From Parvibaculum sp039973015 (lineage in GTDB: Bacteria > Pseudomonadota > Alphaproteobacteria > Parvibaculales > Parvibaculaceae): a stretch of DNA of 64,000 nt. A model generated the notes under the pieces. It worked only from the letters and a program-made list of their open reading frames with translations, had not been told where the DNA came from and searched no databases. Location: the NCBI RefSeq assembly GCF_039973015.1, contig NZ_JBDWLT010000008.1, positions 248,001 to 312,000 on the forward strand, in the 5' to 3' direction. A program made the translations under genes and the position numbers. The number at the start of each line of letters is the position of its first letter. Within the stretch, counting starts at the first letter, position 1. Positions 51,577 through 59,804 of the stretch are shown here, piece after piece.

Positions 51577-52596
51577 GTGTGTACCGAGCGAAAGAATGGA
51601 TTCAAGGTGGGCGGCGTGGCGGAATGCCTGAAGGCAACGGCGGAAGCGATCGAACGGGCGGGCGCCGCGATCCGCGAGGGCAGGCTTGCCGGTTTTCCGA
51701 CAGAGACGGTCTATGGTCTCGGTGCCGATGCGACAGACGACAAGGCCGTGGCAAGCATTTTCGAGGCGAAAGGCAGGCCCCGCTTCAACCCGCTGATCGT
51801 GCATGTGGCGGATTTTGCGGAAGCTGAAAAATACTGTGTTTTCAATGCGGAAGCCGAAAAGCTGGCGCGTATCTTCTGGCCCGGCGGCATCACGCTGGTG
51901 CTGCCGAGGCGCGCGGACACGCCGCTTTCGCTGCTGGTGAGCGCGGGCCTCGACACGGTGGCGATCCGCGTGCCTGCGCATGAGACAGCGCGCGCCCTCA
52001 TCAAGGTGGCGAAACGGCCGCTCGCAGCACCCTCGGCAAACCCCTCCGGCAAGGTGAGCCCGACTTGCGCCGCCCATGTGATGGAAGGGCTTGGCAGCGC
52101 GCCGCAACTTGCCTTCGTGCTCGACGGGGGCCCCTGCCCGCTTGGACTTGAATCCACCGTCATCGGATTTCCTCAAGGAATACCGACACTTCTCAGGCCC
52201 GGCGCGGTGGCGCGGGACGAGATCGAGACGGTACTGGGCAGGCCGCTCATGGACGCCGACGCGGCGCGCGGCGAGGAAGGCCGTGCCTCGCCCGGCCAGC
52301 TCGAAAGCCACTACGCGCCGGGCTCGCCGATCCGGCTCAACGCCCGGGAGGTCGCAGAGGACGAGGTGCTGCTCGCCTTTGGGCCGGATGCGCCGGACGC
52401 GAAAACCTCAATGAATCTCTCGGCTTCCGGCGATCTCGGGCAAGCGGCGGCCAACCTCTTCGCGATGCTGCGCGCGCTCGACGCGAAAGCGCAAGGCCGC
52501 CGCATCGCCGTCATGCCGATCCCCATGACGGGACTTGGCGAGGCGATCAACGACCGGCTGAAAAGAGCAGCCGCCCCAAGAGAATCAAAGGGTTAG
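51577..52596 (+). CDS. L-threonylcarbamoyladenylate synthase (Sua5/TsaC family)
   Basis: This 339-residue enzyme has the N-terminal YrdC domain with FPTETVYGLGADATD, FEAKGRPRFNPLIVHV, and APSANPSGKVSPT as the ATP/threonine site, and the Sua5 C-terminal domain. It makes threonylcarbamoyl-AMP for the t6A modification of tRNAs reading ANN codons. The start is a GTG at 51577, with alternative GTGs at 51607 and 51619 and no strong ribosome-binding site. It is divergent from the acyl-CoA dehydrogenase and its stop overlaps that of the VOC gene. Confidence 0.93.
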   Translation: MCTERKNGFKVGGVAECLKATAEAIERAGAAIREGRLAGFPTETVYGLGADATDDKAVASIFEAKGRPRFNPLIVHVADFAEAEKYCVFNAEAEKLARIFWPGGITLVLPRRADTPLSLLVSAGLDTVAIRVPAHETARALIKVAKRPLAAPSANPSGKVSPTCAAHVMEGLGSAPQLAFVLDGGPCPLGLESTVIGFPQGIPTLLRPGAVARDEIETVLGRPLMDADAARGEEGRASPGQLESHYAPGSPIRLNAREVAEDEVLLAFGPDAPDAKTSMNLSASGDLGQAAANLFAMLRALDAKAQGRRIAVMPIPMTGLGEAINDRLKRAAAPRESKG

Positions 52597-53462
52597 AGAG
52601 GTCCAACCAGGATCGTCGGGATGCCGTTCGTCGGCGGCTTGATGGTGGCGACGGCGGTGCCTTCTTTCCGGCCCGGCTTCACCTCCGACACATCGCGGCC
52701 AGCGGCAGCGAGGCGGTCGCGGACGGCCGTCACATTCTCCGCCTTCCAGGCAAGTCCCCAGAAATGCTCGGCTTTTGGCGCTTTCGCCGTGTCGAGCGGC
52801 TGGACCACCTCGATGGTGAGACCGCCGGTACGGAAGAAAAGCTGGCGGACGCCCCATTCAGGCTTGGTGTGGTCGAGGGCGAGGCGGATGCCGAGCTTGT
52901 CCCCGAACAGCGCCTTGCAGGCCTCCGCATCGGGGGTCATCACCACGACATGATCGCAGGCGGAGATGGCCTGCGTCTCCGAAACCCCTTCGGACAGGGG
53001 CGCGAGCGGGAGCGCGTCCGCGGGGCTAAGATGTTGAATTCCCAGCATGAAAAGACCTCGGGTCTGGTCTTTCGGGAGGGCGATGGTGCGCCATTCGCGG
53101 ATGGCGCCCGTGATCTCGTCGCGGCCCTTGCCGTCGACAGGCGCACCGGAGGCAAGGCCGCGCGCATTGAAGGCGGCGCTGGCGGCCGCCGCATCGTCCA
53201 CGCCCAGCACGATGCCGTAAAGCCCCTCGCCCTGCGCATCGAGATGAGCTTTCAAGGCGTCCGCATTCGCCCCTTCGGCGACCGGCGCATAAAGCTCCAC
53301 ATAGGTATTTGCGAGGCGGTACAAGACGTTACCGGTGCCGACGCCCGGATGGACACCCTTCCAGGAGGGCTCGCGGCCGAAGATCGCCGTGTAGTTCTTC
53401 TCCGCTTCCTTCAGGTCGCGGACGGCAATGATGATGTGGTCGACGCTCGTTACTTCAGTCAT
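52593..53462 (-). CDS. VOC-superfamily (glyoxalase-like) protein
   Basis: This 289-residue protein has two betaalphabetabetabeta modules (VDHIIIAVRDLKEAEKNY at 8-25 and again ISACDHVVVMTPDAEACKAL near 165), the duplicated VOC fold. Metal-binding His and Glu candidates are in these segments. Function could be dioxygenase, glyoxalase or binding protein. Its stop codon TAA on the minus strand overlaps the TAG of the Sua5 gene, sharing bases 52594-52595. Confidence 0.82.
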   Translation of the reverse strand: MTEVTSVDHIIIAVRDLKEAEKNYTAIFGREPSWKGVHPGVGTGNVLYRLANTYVELYAPVAEGANADALKAHLDAQGEGLYGIVLGVDDAAAASAAFNARGLASGAPVDGKGRDEITGAIREWRTIALPKDQTRGLFMLGIQHLSPADALPLAPLSEGVSETQAISACDHVVVMTPDAEACKALFGDKLGIRLALDHTKPEWGVRQLFFRTGGLTIEVVQPLDTAKAPKAEHFWGLAWKAENVTAVRDRLAAAGRDVSEVKPGRKEGTAVATIKPPTNGIPTILVGPL

Positions 53463-53589
53463 TTTCAGCAGTCCATTCGAGGGCTTTGCGGCGGCACAAT
53501 AGGCGTATTGCGGGAGGGCCGCCAGAGGACGGGAAGCAAGCCGGTTTGCGCGGAATTTGTGCCCGGGAGCGGGGACAAGCAGGGGATGA

Positions 53590-53618
53590 CTGTCATCGAA
53601 ACGTCATCATAACGTCAC
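53590..53618 (+). promoter_or_regulatory. Pho box upstream of the serine hydrolase gene
   Basis: CTGTCAT, ACGTCAT and ACGTCAC recur every 11 bp, separated by CGAA and CATA, which is the 7-4-7-4-7 PhoB pattern. The first copy matches the consensus exactly. A possible -10 TATTTC lies 6 nt after the third copy. The next start codon on the plus strand is at 53901, so the leader would be about 260 nt. Around it, the gene-free stretch 53463-53900 holds two other hairpins and a REP-like palindrome. Confidence 0.65.
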
Positions 53619-53709
53619 AAAGACTATTTCAGTTCGTTCGTGTACGGAGGAAAAATAAATAGTCCCCGGTTTTCGTTCTGGAAGGTGTACTCCCAACCCG
53701 TTCGGAACT

Positions 53710-53849
53710 CGAAAAGGTCCACCGGACCTTTTCGCTCGCTTGCACGAGACGTTCCTCACCCCCTCAAGGGGGAGGCGAAGTAAAAAGGCAATTCCCGGCG
53801 AGTTGTCCCCGCCCCCGGTCACCCGACCACCCGGCTTTCGCCGGGGGGA
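53710..53849. repeat. Intergenic hairpins with a solitary REP-like palindrome
   Basis: CGAAAAGGTCC and GGACCTTTTCG (53710-53734) form an 11-bp stem, CCTC-ACCCCCT with AAGGGGG-AGG (53754-53775) forms another, and CCCGGC-TTTC-GCCGGG is at 53830-53845. The last matches the core of the repeats around the GIY-YIG genes. No gene is seen here. Confidence 0.65.
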
Positions 53850-53900
53850 CACATTTGCTTAGATCATCCCTCACAGCCCACCCAGAAGAAGGCAAAGCCC

Positions 53901-55271
53901 ATGCCCCTCTCCGCTCCCCGCCTGCGCACCATGCTCGACGAGCTCACCCGTCAATATGGCGTGCCGGGGGCCTCCATTGCGGTCTGGTCCGGCGGCGCGA
54001 TGAAAGAGGCGGCGGCGGGCGTCTGCAATATCGAGACGAAGGTGCCGGTGACGTCCGACACGTTGTTCCAGATCGGCTCCATCACCAAGCTCTATACGAC
54101 GGCGCTTGCCATGCAGCTCGTGGAGGAAGGCAAGCTCGACCTCGACAAGCCGGTGCGGGACATTATCCCCGATTTCGCGGTGGCTGATGAAGAGGTCGCG
54201 GCGGCGGTGACACTTCGCCACCTGCTCAACCATACGAGCGGGATCGACGGCGATTTCTTCAAGGATGCGGGGCGCGGCGAAGACCGGGTGGAGAAATATG
54301 TCCGTCTACTGAAGGGTGTGAAGCAGATACATCCGCTGGGGCAGATGTTTTCCTATTGCAATGCGGGCTTCGTGGTGGCGGGCCGCATGATCGAACTGGC
54401 TACGGGCAAGACATGGGACAAGGCGGTGCGCGAGCGGCTCGCGAAGCCGCTCGGCACACCCGCCTTCTCGACGCTGCCGGAACAGGCGATGCGGCACCAG
54501 ACGGCGATCGGTCATGTCGGGCAGCCCGGCGCGCTCGCCGTGACGCCGATCACCTATCTCGCACAGTCGAACGCGCCCGCAGGCTCGATGCCGATGGCGA
54601 AGGCCAGCGACGTGATCGCCTTTGCGCGCATGATGATGAATGACGGCGTGGCGGCTACGGCCACGCCGATCCTGAGCGCGGAGAGCGTGCACCAGATGCA
54701 CCTGCGGACCGTGACCTGCCCGCCGCAGATGAACATCGACGCGATCGGGCTTGGCAGTTTCCTCTGGGACTGGAATGGCGACGGGCATTACGACGTGTTC
54801 GGCCATGACGGCTCGACCATCGGACAGGCGGCCTGGCTGCGCTATCACACAGAGAGCGAGACGGCAGTGGCCCTGCTGACCAATGGCGGCAATGGCAAGG
54901 GGCTTGCCGACGAGATGCTGGCCGCGATCTTTTCGGACAGCGCGGGTATCCAGCCACCTGAGCCGCCCGCGCCTGCGCGGGACGGTATGCCGGAGGTTTC
55001 GCGGCTCACCGGCACCTATGGCAAGGCGAGCGGGACAGTCGAAATTTCGGTGAAGGATGGTGCGCTCGTGGCGATGCACAAGCCCGCGCCAGACTTCGCG
55101 GCGCTGCAGGGGACTTACGCAGTGGAGCTTCGTCCTCTGAGCGAGACCTTGTTCATCGGAACCATGCAAGGCTACACGCGGCCCGCGACCTATCATTTTC
55201 TAGAGGAGGACGATCAGGGCCGCGCGCTTTATCTCCATACGGGCGCGCGAGCTCATCGGCGGGTGGAGTGA
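53901..55271 (+). CDS. Serine hydrolase of the beta-lactamase/PBP family
   Basis: This 456-residue protein has the class C-like catalytic motifs S-x-x-K (Ser60-Lys63 in GSITK), Y-x-N (Tyr152-Asn154) and H-x-G (His302-Gly304). No signal peptide is visible, so it is cytoplasmic. An added C-terminal beta domain (from about residue 370) is of the DUF3471-like type. Relatives are esterases or D-amino-acid peptidases. A Pho box lies upstream, which would make it phosphate-regulated, unusual for the family. Substrate unknown. Confidence 0.88.
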   Translation: MPLSAPRLRTMLDELTRQYGVPGASIAVWSGGAMKEAAAGVCNIETKVPVTSDTLFQIGSITKLYTTALAMQLVEEGKLDLDKPVRDIIPDFAVADEEVAAAVTLRHLLNHTSGIDGDFFKDAGRGEDRVEKYVRLLKGVKQIHPLGQMFSYCNAGFVVAGRMIELATGKTWDKAVRERLAKPLGTPAFSTLPEQAMRHQTAIGHVGQPGALAVTPITYLAQSNAPAGSMPMAKASDVIAFARMMMNDGVAATATPILSAESVHQMHLRTVTCPPQMNIDAIGLGSFLWDWNGDGHYDVFGHDGSTIGQAAWLRYHTESETAVALLTNGGNGKGLADEMLAAIFSDSAGIQPPEPPAPARDGMPEVSRLTGTYGKASGTVEISVKDGALVAMHKPAPDFAALQGTYAVELRPLSETLFIGTMQGYTRPATYHFLEEDDQGRALYLHTGARAHRRVE

Positions 55272-55315
55272 GGGTGCGTGGGGGATTTGCCTCTAACCGC
55301 GCCTAAAACAGAAGT

Positions 55316-55678
55316 GTCATCCCGGCGAAAGCCGGGACCCATTAGCGGCGCTGCAACCAATGAGCTATTTCGTCTACATCCTCGCCAGCCGCAAGCATGG
55401 GACACTCTATGTGGGCGTGACGAACGATCTCGCCAGGCGCGTGGAGGACCATCGCAGCGGCATCGCATCCGGCTTCACGAAGAAATATCGTGTCCATATG
55501 CTCGTCTATGCGGAAACTTATGATGATATAGAAGAAGCCATCAAGCGCGAGAAGGCGATCAAGGAATGGAAGCGCGCCTGGAAAGTGCAATTGGTCGAGA
55601 AGGCAAATCCCGAGTGGAACGATTTGACGGAGTCTCTGAATCGATAGGCCAATGGGTCCCGGCTTTCGCCGGGATGAC
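55316..55678. mobile_element. GIY-YIG cassette 1 bounded by inverted REP-like palindromes
   Basis: The left palindrome (55316-55343) and the right (55651-55678) are exact reverse complements over 28 bp. Each begins GTCATCCCGG and contains the stem CCCGGC-GAAA-GCCGGG. Between them is a single gene, a 95-residue GIY-YIG nuclease. Outside the repeats lie A-rich (left) and T-rich (right) stretches that look like mirrored terminator tails. No target duplication is seen. A second cassette lies at 57203-57574 and an empty relative at 59627-59766. Mobility is inferred. Confidence 0.7.
55360..55647 (+). CDS. Small GIY-YIG nuclease family protein, copy 1
   Basis: This 95-residue protein is only a GIY-YIG domain. 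It has VYI for the GIY strand, LYVGVTNDLARR for YIG with the catalytic Arg, a DHRSG loop, and the KREKAIKEWKR helix with the metal-binding Glu. It is related to UPF0213/YhbQ and Slx1-like nucleases. By hand alignment it shares 66 of 95 residues with copy 2. The ATG follows a repeat by 17 bp and the stop precedes the other repeat by 3 bp. It is likely the gene of a mobile cassette. Confidence 0.85.
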   Translation: MSYFVYILASRKHGTLYVGVTNDLARRVEDHRSGIASGFTKKYRVHMLVYAETYDDIEEAIKREKAIKEWKRAWKVQLVEKANPEWNDLTESLNR

Positions 55679-55750
55679 ATTGTTTTTTGTAACGGATGAT
55701 TTGCTTTACATCGGAGGCACAAGAACCGGCCGCCAAACTGCGGCATTGCC

Positions 55751-57166
55751 ATGAAACCCACGCCCGAGACATTAGAGCGGCTGAAGGAAATCACCGGCGA
55801 CAAGGGCTTTGTCGCCGAGGAGCGCGACATGGCGCCCTATCTCGTGGAACGGCGCGAGCTCTACAAGGGCCGCGCGGCAGCGGTGCTCAAGCCCGCAACG
55901 ACGGAAGAGGTTTCCGCGATCATGAAGGTCGCGCATGAGGCGGGGCTTCATGTGGTGCCGCAGGGCGGGAACACGGGGCTTGTCGGCGGACAAATGCCGG
56001 ACGGTACGGGCGAAGAGATCGTGCTGAGCCTCACGCGCATGAACAAGGTGCGCAGCCTCGACGCGGAGAACAACACGCTGAGCGTCGATGCCGGCGTGAC
56101 GCTGGCCACCGCGCAGGAAGCGGCAAGCGCGGCCGACCGGCTTTTCCCGCTCAGCCTCGCCTCCGAAGGCTCGTGCCAGATCGGCGGCAATCTCGCGACC
56201 AATGCAGGCGGTACGCAGGTGCTGCGCTACGGGAATGCGCGCGACCTCGTGCTCGGGCTCGAGGTGGTGCTGGCGAATGGCGATATCTGGAACGGGCTGA
56301 CGGGGCTCCGCAAGGACAATACGGGCTACGACCTCCGCCATCTCTTCATGGGATCGGAAGGGACGCTCGGCATCATCACGGGGGCGGTGCTGAAACTTTT
56401 TCCCCGCCCGCGCGCGGTCTCGACGGGTTTTGCCGCCGTGCCGGACGTGGCCGCGGCGGTGAAGCTGCTCCGCATCGCAGACGGCTTGTCGGGCGGACAG
56501 GTGACGACCTTCGAACTGGTGCCGCGCATCGGCGTCGAATTCGTGACGCGGCATCTGGAAGGCGCGAGCGATCCGCTGCCCGAGGCATCGCCCTGGTATG
56601 TGCTGATCGAGATGACGGCAGGCGCGGAGACGGCGAAGCTCGACGAGACGATGGAAATGGCGCTGGAAGAAGGGCTCGACACGAAACTCGTGACGGACGC
56701 CGCCATTGCGCAATCGGAAGCGCAGCGCGACGACTTCCGCCGCCTGCGCGAGAGCCTTTCCGACGTGCAGCGCGAGGAAGGCGGCAGCATCAAGCACGAT
56801 GTTTCCGTGCCCGTGTCGCGGATGGCGGATTTCATTACGCGGGCGACGGACGCCGTGAGCGCGCGGCTGCCGGGCATTCGCCCCGTCCCCTTCGGCCATA
56901 TCGGTGACGGGAATGTTCACTTCAATCTGAGCCAGCCCGTGGAGATGGACAAGGCGGCGTTTCTCGCGCTCTGGGGCGAGATGAACGCCATTGTGCACGG
57001 GATCGTGCGCGAGATGAACGGCTCCATCAGCGCGGAACACGGCGTGGGGCAATTGAAGCGCGACGAAATCGCGGCGACGAAATCGCCGGTGGAGATGGCG
57101 CTGATGCGCGCAGTGAAACAGGCGCTGGACCCGAAGGGGATTCTCAATCCGGGGAAGGTTGTTTGA
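55751..57166 (+). CDS. FAD-binding oxidase (D-2-hydroxyglutarate/lactate dehydrogenase-like)
   Basis: This 471-residue protein has an N-terminal PCMH-type FAD domain (PQGGNTGLVGG and ATNAGGTQVLRYGNARDLVLG) and a C-terminal FAD-oxidase_C domain with the metal/substrate site in PFGHIGDGNVHFNLSQP, SAEHGVGQLK. It oxidises a 2-hydroxy acid such as D-2-hydroxyglutarate or D-lactate, passing electrons to the respiratory chain. Two mobile-type GIY-YIG cassettes flank it on both sides. Confidence 0.9.
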   Translation: MKPTPETLERLKEITGDKGFVAEERDMAPYLVERRELYKGRAAAVLKPATTEEVSAIMKVAHEAGLHVVPQGGNTGLVGGQMPDGTGEEIVLSLTRMNKVRSLDAENNTLSVDAGVTLATAQEAASAADRLFPLSLASEGSCQIGGNLATNAGGTQVLRYGNARDLVLGLEVVLANGDIWNGLTGLRKDNTGYDLRHLFMGSEGTLGIITGAVLKLFPRPRAVSTGFAAVPDVAAAVKLLRIADGLSGGQVTTFELVPRIGVEFVTRHLEGASDPLPEASPWYVLIEMTAGAETAKLDETMEMALEEGLDTKLVTDAAIAQSEAQRDDFRRLRESLSDVQREEGGSIKHDVSVPVSRMADFITRATDAVSARLPGIRPVPFGHIGDGNVHFNLSQPVEMDKAAFLALWGEMNAIVHGIVREMNGSISAEHGVGQLKRDEIAATKSPVEMALMRAVKQALDPKGILNPGKVV

Positions 57167-57202
57167 GGGGGAAGCCTTTCCCCTTACGTATCACAAAAAT
57201 AC

Positions 57203-57574
57203 TGTCATCCCGGAGCTTGTCCCCGGGATCCAATCCACCTTACGGCAAATGCATGAGCTATTTCGTCTATGTTCTTGCCAGCCGCAAACACGGAACGCTC
57301 TACATTGGCGTAACGAACGACCTTGCACGACGCGCCTGGGAACACCGGGAAGGCATCGGGTCAAAGTTTACGAAGAAATACGATGTTCACAGACTGGTCT
57401 ATGCAGAGCCGTATGAGGACATCGAACGCGCAATCCAACGCGAAAAGACCATGAAAGAATGGCCGCGTGTCTGGAAGATCCGGCAGATTGAGCGTGACAA
57501 TCCCGAGTGGGATGACCTCTGCGACAAACTGAACGGATAAGCGAGTGGGTCCCGGCAACAAGTGCCGGGATGAC
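57203..57574. mobile_element. GIY-YIG cassette 2 bounded by imperfect inverted palindromes
   Basis: The left palindrome (57204-57232) begins GTCATCCCGG and ends CCGGGATCCA with loop AGCTTGTCC. The right (57546-57574), read in reverse, begins GTCATCCCGG and ends CCGGGACCCA with loop CACTTGTTG. So the outer arms agree with cassette 1 but the loops differ. A T-run (TGTTTTTT) follows the right end. One GIY-YIG gene is inside. A further degraded piece (CTTTCGCCGGGGTGACA) lies at about 57606-57622. Confidence 0.65.
57253..57540 (+). CDS. Small GIY-YIG nuclease family protein, copy 2
   Basis: This second 95-residue GIY-YIG domain protein has LYIGVTNDLARR and QREKTMKEWPR, the same motifs as copy 1. 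The ATG at 57253 gives the same N-terminus as copy 1 (MSYFVYVLASRKHGTL), so it is chosen over a longer in-frame start. The divergence from copy 1 (about 30 percent of residues) shows that this is not a recent duplication. Nuclease function is inferred. Confidence 0.85.
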   Translation: MSYFVYVLASRKHGTLYIGVTNDLARRAWEHREGIGSKFTKKYDVHRLVYAEPYEDIERAIQREKTMKEWPRVWKIRQIERDNPEWDDLCDKLNG

Positions 57575-57631
57575 ACCTGTTTTTTAGCTGTGGCCGTGCC
57601 GAAAGCTTTCGCCGGGGTGACACCCTGATCT

Positions 57632-58972
57632 TCAATCCGCACTGCGCGCCAGCGCATTGCCGATGGGCAGGTTCTGGGCGGGGACGATCAGCACCTTGTC
57701 GATGCGGGGCCCGTCCATATCGACGATCTCGAAGCGGTAGCCGTTCCAGGCGAAGTAGTCGCCCTCGCGCGGCAAGCGGCCGAACCAGTTGAACATGACG
57801 CCTGCGAGCGTGTTCACCTCGGAGCTTTCATCGCCCGGCAGCTTCTGAAGCTTCAGGAGGCGGCGCACTTCCTCCACCGACACGACGCCGTCGATGATCC
57901 ACGAACCGTCCTCGCGGATGGCGACGGCGGAATTGCCGGGCGCCGCGTGATCGGAAATATCGCCGATCATGGCGAAGAATATCTCCGACATGGTGATGGT
58001 GCCGACGACATCGCCATATTCGTCGATGATGAAGCCCATGAACATGTTTTCGGACTGGAGGATGCCGAGCGCCTTCAACACGCTGGCCGTGCGCGGGATA
58101 TAGAGCGGCTGCGACATGCGCGCGAGGAGCTGGTCGTTGGAGCGCGGGTTGAGATAGAGGTCTTCGAGACGGACCATGCCGATGAAGGGCCCGTTCGAGC
58201 CGCGCCGGATCGGATAGCGCATCATCTGATGCTCGCGGATGACGGCGAGGTTTTCCTCGACCGGCTCCTCCACATCGAGCCAGACGAGCTGGACGCGCGG
58301 CGTCATGATTTCGGCAACGCGCGTATCGCTGAGATGGAAAACACGGTTCACGATATCGCGCTCGACGCTTTCGATGGCGCCAGCGGCGGCGCCTTCCTCG
58401 ATCAGATGCTTGATCTCGTCTTCCGTGACCTTCGGCACTTCACGGCCCGTGAAGCCATAAAGCTTGAGGACGGCCTCGGTCGACCAGGAGAGAAAGGTGA
58501 CGGCGGGACCGAGCAGTTTCGAGAGCTGGTTCATCGGCCGGGCGATGGCGGAGGCGATGCCTTCCGGGTTTGCCAGCGCGAGGCGCTTCGGCACCAGCTC
58601 GCCGAGGATCAGCGACAGATAGGTGATGATGACGACGACGAAACCGAAGGCGACGGGCTCCGCGTAGACGCCGATCCAGGGCCAGTCCGCAATGAGGGCG
58701 GATAGCGGCCCGGCCAGCGTCGCGCCACCGAAGGCACCGGCAAAGACGCCGACCAGCGTGATGCCGATCTGGACGGAGGAAAGAAAGCGGCCCGGCTCCG
58801 ACTGGAGCTTGAGCGCGGCTTCGGGACCGGCGGCAGGGCCATCGCCGCGCTTGCGCTTCGACAGGAGCGACTGGAGGCGCTGGCGGCGCGAAGAGACGAC
58901 TGCCATTTCCGACATCGAGAAGAACCCGTTCAAGAGGATCAGAACGAGCAGGATGATGATGTTCGAGAGCAT
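57632..58972 (-). CDS. Hemolysin-family CNNM/CBS transporter-like protein (CorC/TlyC type)
   Basis: This 446-residue protein has an N-terminal DUF21/CNNM membrane domain (about 1-190) with LNGFFSMSEMAVVSSRRQRL and GELVPKRLALANPE, a pair of CBS domains (about 205-335) with MTPRVQLVWLD and FIIDEYGDVVGTIT, and a C-terminal CorC/HlyC domain (GRLPREGDYFAWNGYRFEI). Family members act in Mg/Co efflux or ion homeostasis. Confidence 0.92.
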   Translation of the reverse strand: MLSNIIILLVLILLNGFFSMSEMAVVSSRRQRLQSLLSKRKRGDGPAAGPEAALKLQSEPGRFLSSVQIGITLVGVFAGAFGGATLAGPLSALIADWPWIGVYAEPVAFGFVVVIITYLSLILGELVPKRLALANPEGIASAIARPMNQLSKLLGPAVTFLSWSTEAVLKLYGFTGREVPKVTEDEIKHLIEEGAAAGAIESVERDIVNRVFHLSDTRVAEIMTPRVQLVWLDVEEPVEENLAVIREHQMMRYPIRRGSNGPFIGMVRLEDLYLNPRSNDQLLARMSQPLYIPRTASVLKALGILQSENMFMGFIIDEYGDVVGTITMSEIFFAMIGDISDHAAPGNSAVAIREDGSWIIDGVVSVEEVRRLLKLQKLPGDESSEVNTLAGVMFNWFGRLPREGDYFAWNGYRFEIVDMDGPRIDKVLIVPAQNLPIGNALARSAD

Positions 58973-59092
58973 GGTGTCCCCGGGGGCCTGAAGGGCGATT
59001 ATAGGAGCAAAGTGCGGCCGTGGCGACGGGGAAGCGGCGGCGACTAAATCACGCTATTGTCAGCAGCTTTCGCGCGGGGGTGGAGAAAGCAC

Positions 59093-59533
59093 ATGGCCAG
59101 CATGGAAATCGAATCAATCGAGGTGAGGTCCGCGACGGATGCGGACCTCGCGGCGCTTGTGGCGCTGTGGGAGGCCGCAGGCCTGACGCGGCCCTGGAAC
59201 GATCCGGCGGAGGACATCGCCTTTGCGCGGCGCGGGCCTGCCTCCGATGTGCTGGTGGGAACGAGCGAGGGGCGCATCGTTGCCAGCGTCATGGTCGGCC
59301 ATGACGGGCACAGGGGCGCGGTCTATTACGTGTCGGCGGACCCGGCGCTGCGGGCGCAAGGCCTCGGCCGGCGCATCATGGCGGCGGCGGAAGACTGGCT
59401 GCGGGAACGGGGTGTGTGGAAACTGAACCTGATGGTGAGGCGCGGAAACGAGGCCGCAACGGGGTTCTATGCGGCGCTCGACTATGCGCAAGATGAGGTC
59501 GTGGTGATGTCGAAGCGGCTGAGGGAGGGGTGA
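59093..59533 (+). CDS. GNAT-family acetyltransferase (YpeA/RimI-like)
   Basis: This 146-residue GNAT protein has VRSATDADLAALVALWEAAG, LVGTSEGRIVASVMVGHDGH, the acetyl-CoA loop ALRAQGLGRRIMA (Q/R-x2-G-x-G/A type) and a C-terminal NLMVRRGNEAATGFYAAL. It is of the YpeA type. The start has GGAG at 7 nt. Substrate unknown. Confidence 0.9.
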   Translation: MASMEIESIEVRSATDADLAALVALWEAAGLTRPWNDPAEDIAFARRGPASDVLVGTSEGRIVASVMVGHDGHRGAVYYVSADPALRAQGLGRRIMAAAEDWLRERGVWKLNLMVRRGNEAATGFYAALDYAQDEVVVMSKRLREG

Positions 59534-59626
59534 GGAAGATATTTGCACGCGAAGACGCGAAGGCACGAAGAAGGATTTTGGCGCTTCGCGCCGAAAAGAA
59601 TTTCAGTACCTGCATCAACCACAGGG

Positions 59627-59766
59627 GTCATCCCGGCGAAAGCCGGGACCCATTGGTTCCCTCAGCAAGAGCTGTTTGCCGTCTTGCCCGCCGTGCGGCA
59701 CTGCTTCATTTGCGAGAGCCGCGGCAAGCTGATTTGCGAGTGGGTCCCGGCTTTCGCCGGGATGAC
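59627..59766. repeat. Gene-less 140-bp relative of the GIY-YIG cassettes
   Basis: It is bounded by the same perfect inverted palindrome (left 59627-59652, right 59741-59766, each containing CCCGGC-GAAA-GCCGGG) with 88 bp between. The right junction GCGAGTGGGTCCCGG is shared with cassette 2. A T-rich tract follows (AATTTTGTTTTGG). No reading frame of note is inside. It looks like a deletion derivative or MITE of the same family. Confidence 0.7.
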
Positions 59767-59804
59767 AATTTTGTTTTGGCTCTGTCTGCGACCAAAACCG
59801 CAGA

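Noticed and set aside
53640..53783. A GTG-initiated 47-codon frame after the Pho box
   Set aside because: It runs through palindromic repeat sequence and has no recognisable motif; conservation would be needed before calling it a gene.
53607..53852. An 81-codon minus-strand frame
   Set aside because: It is built from the repeat and hairpin sequence of an intergenic region.
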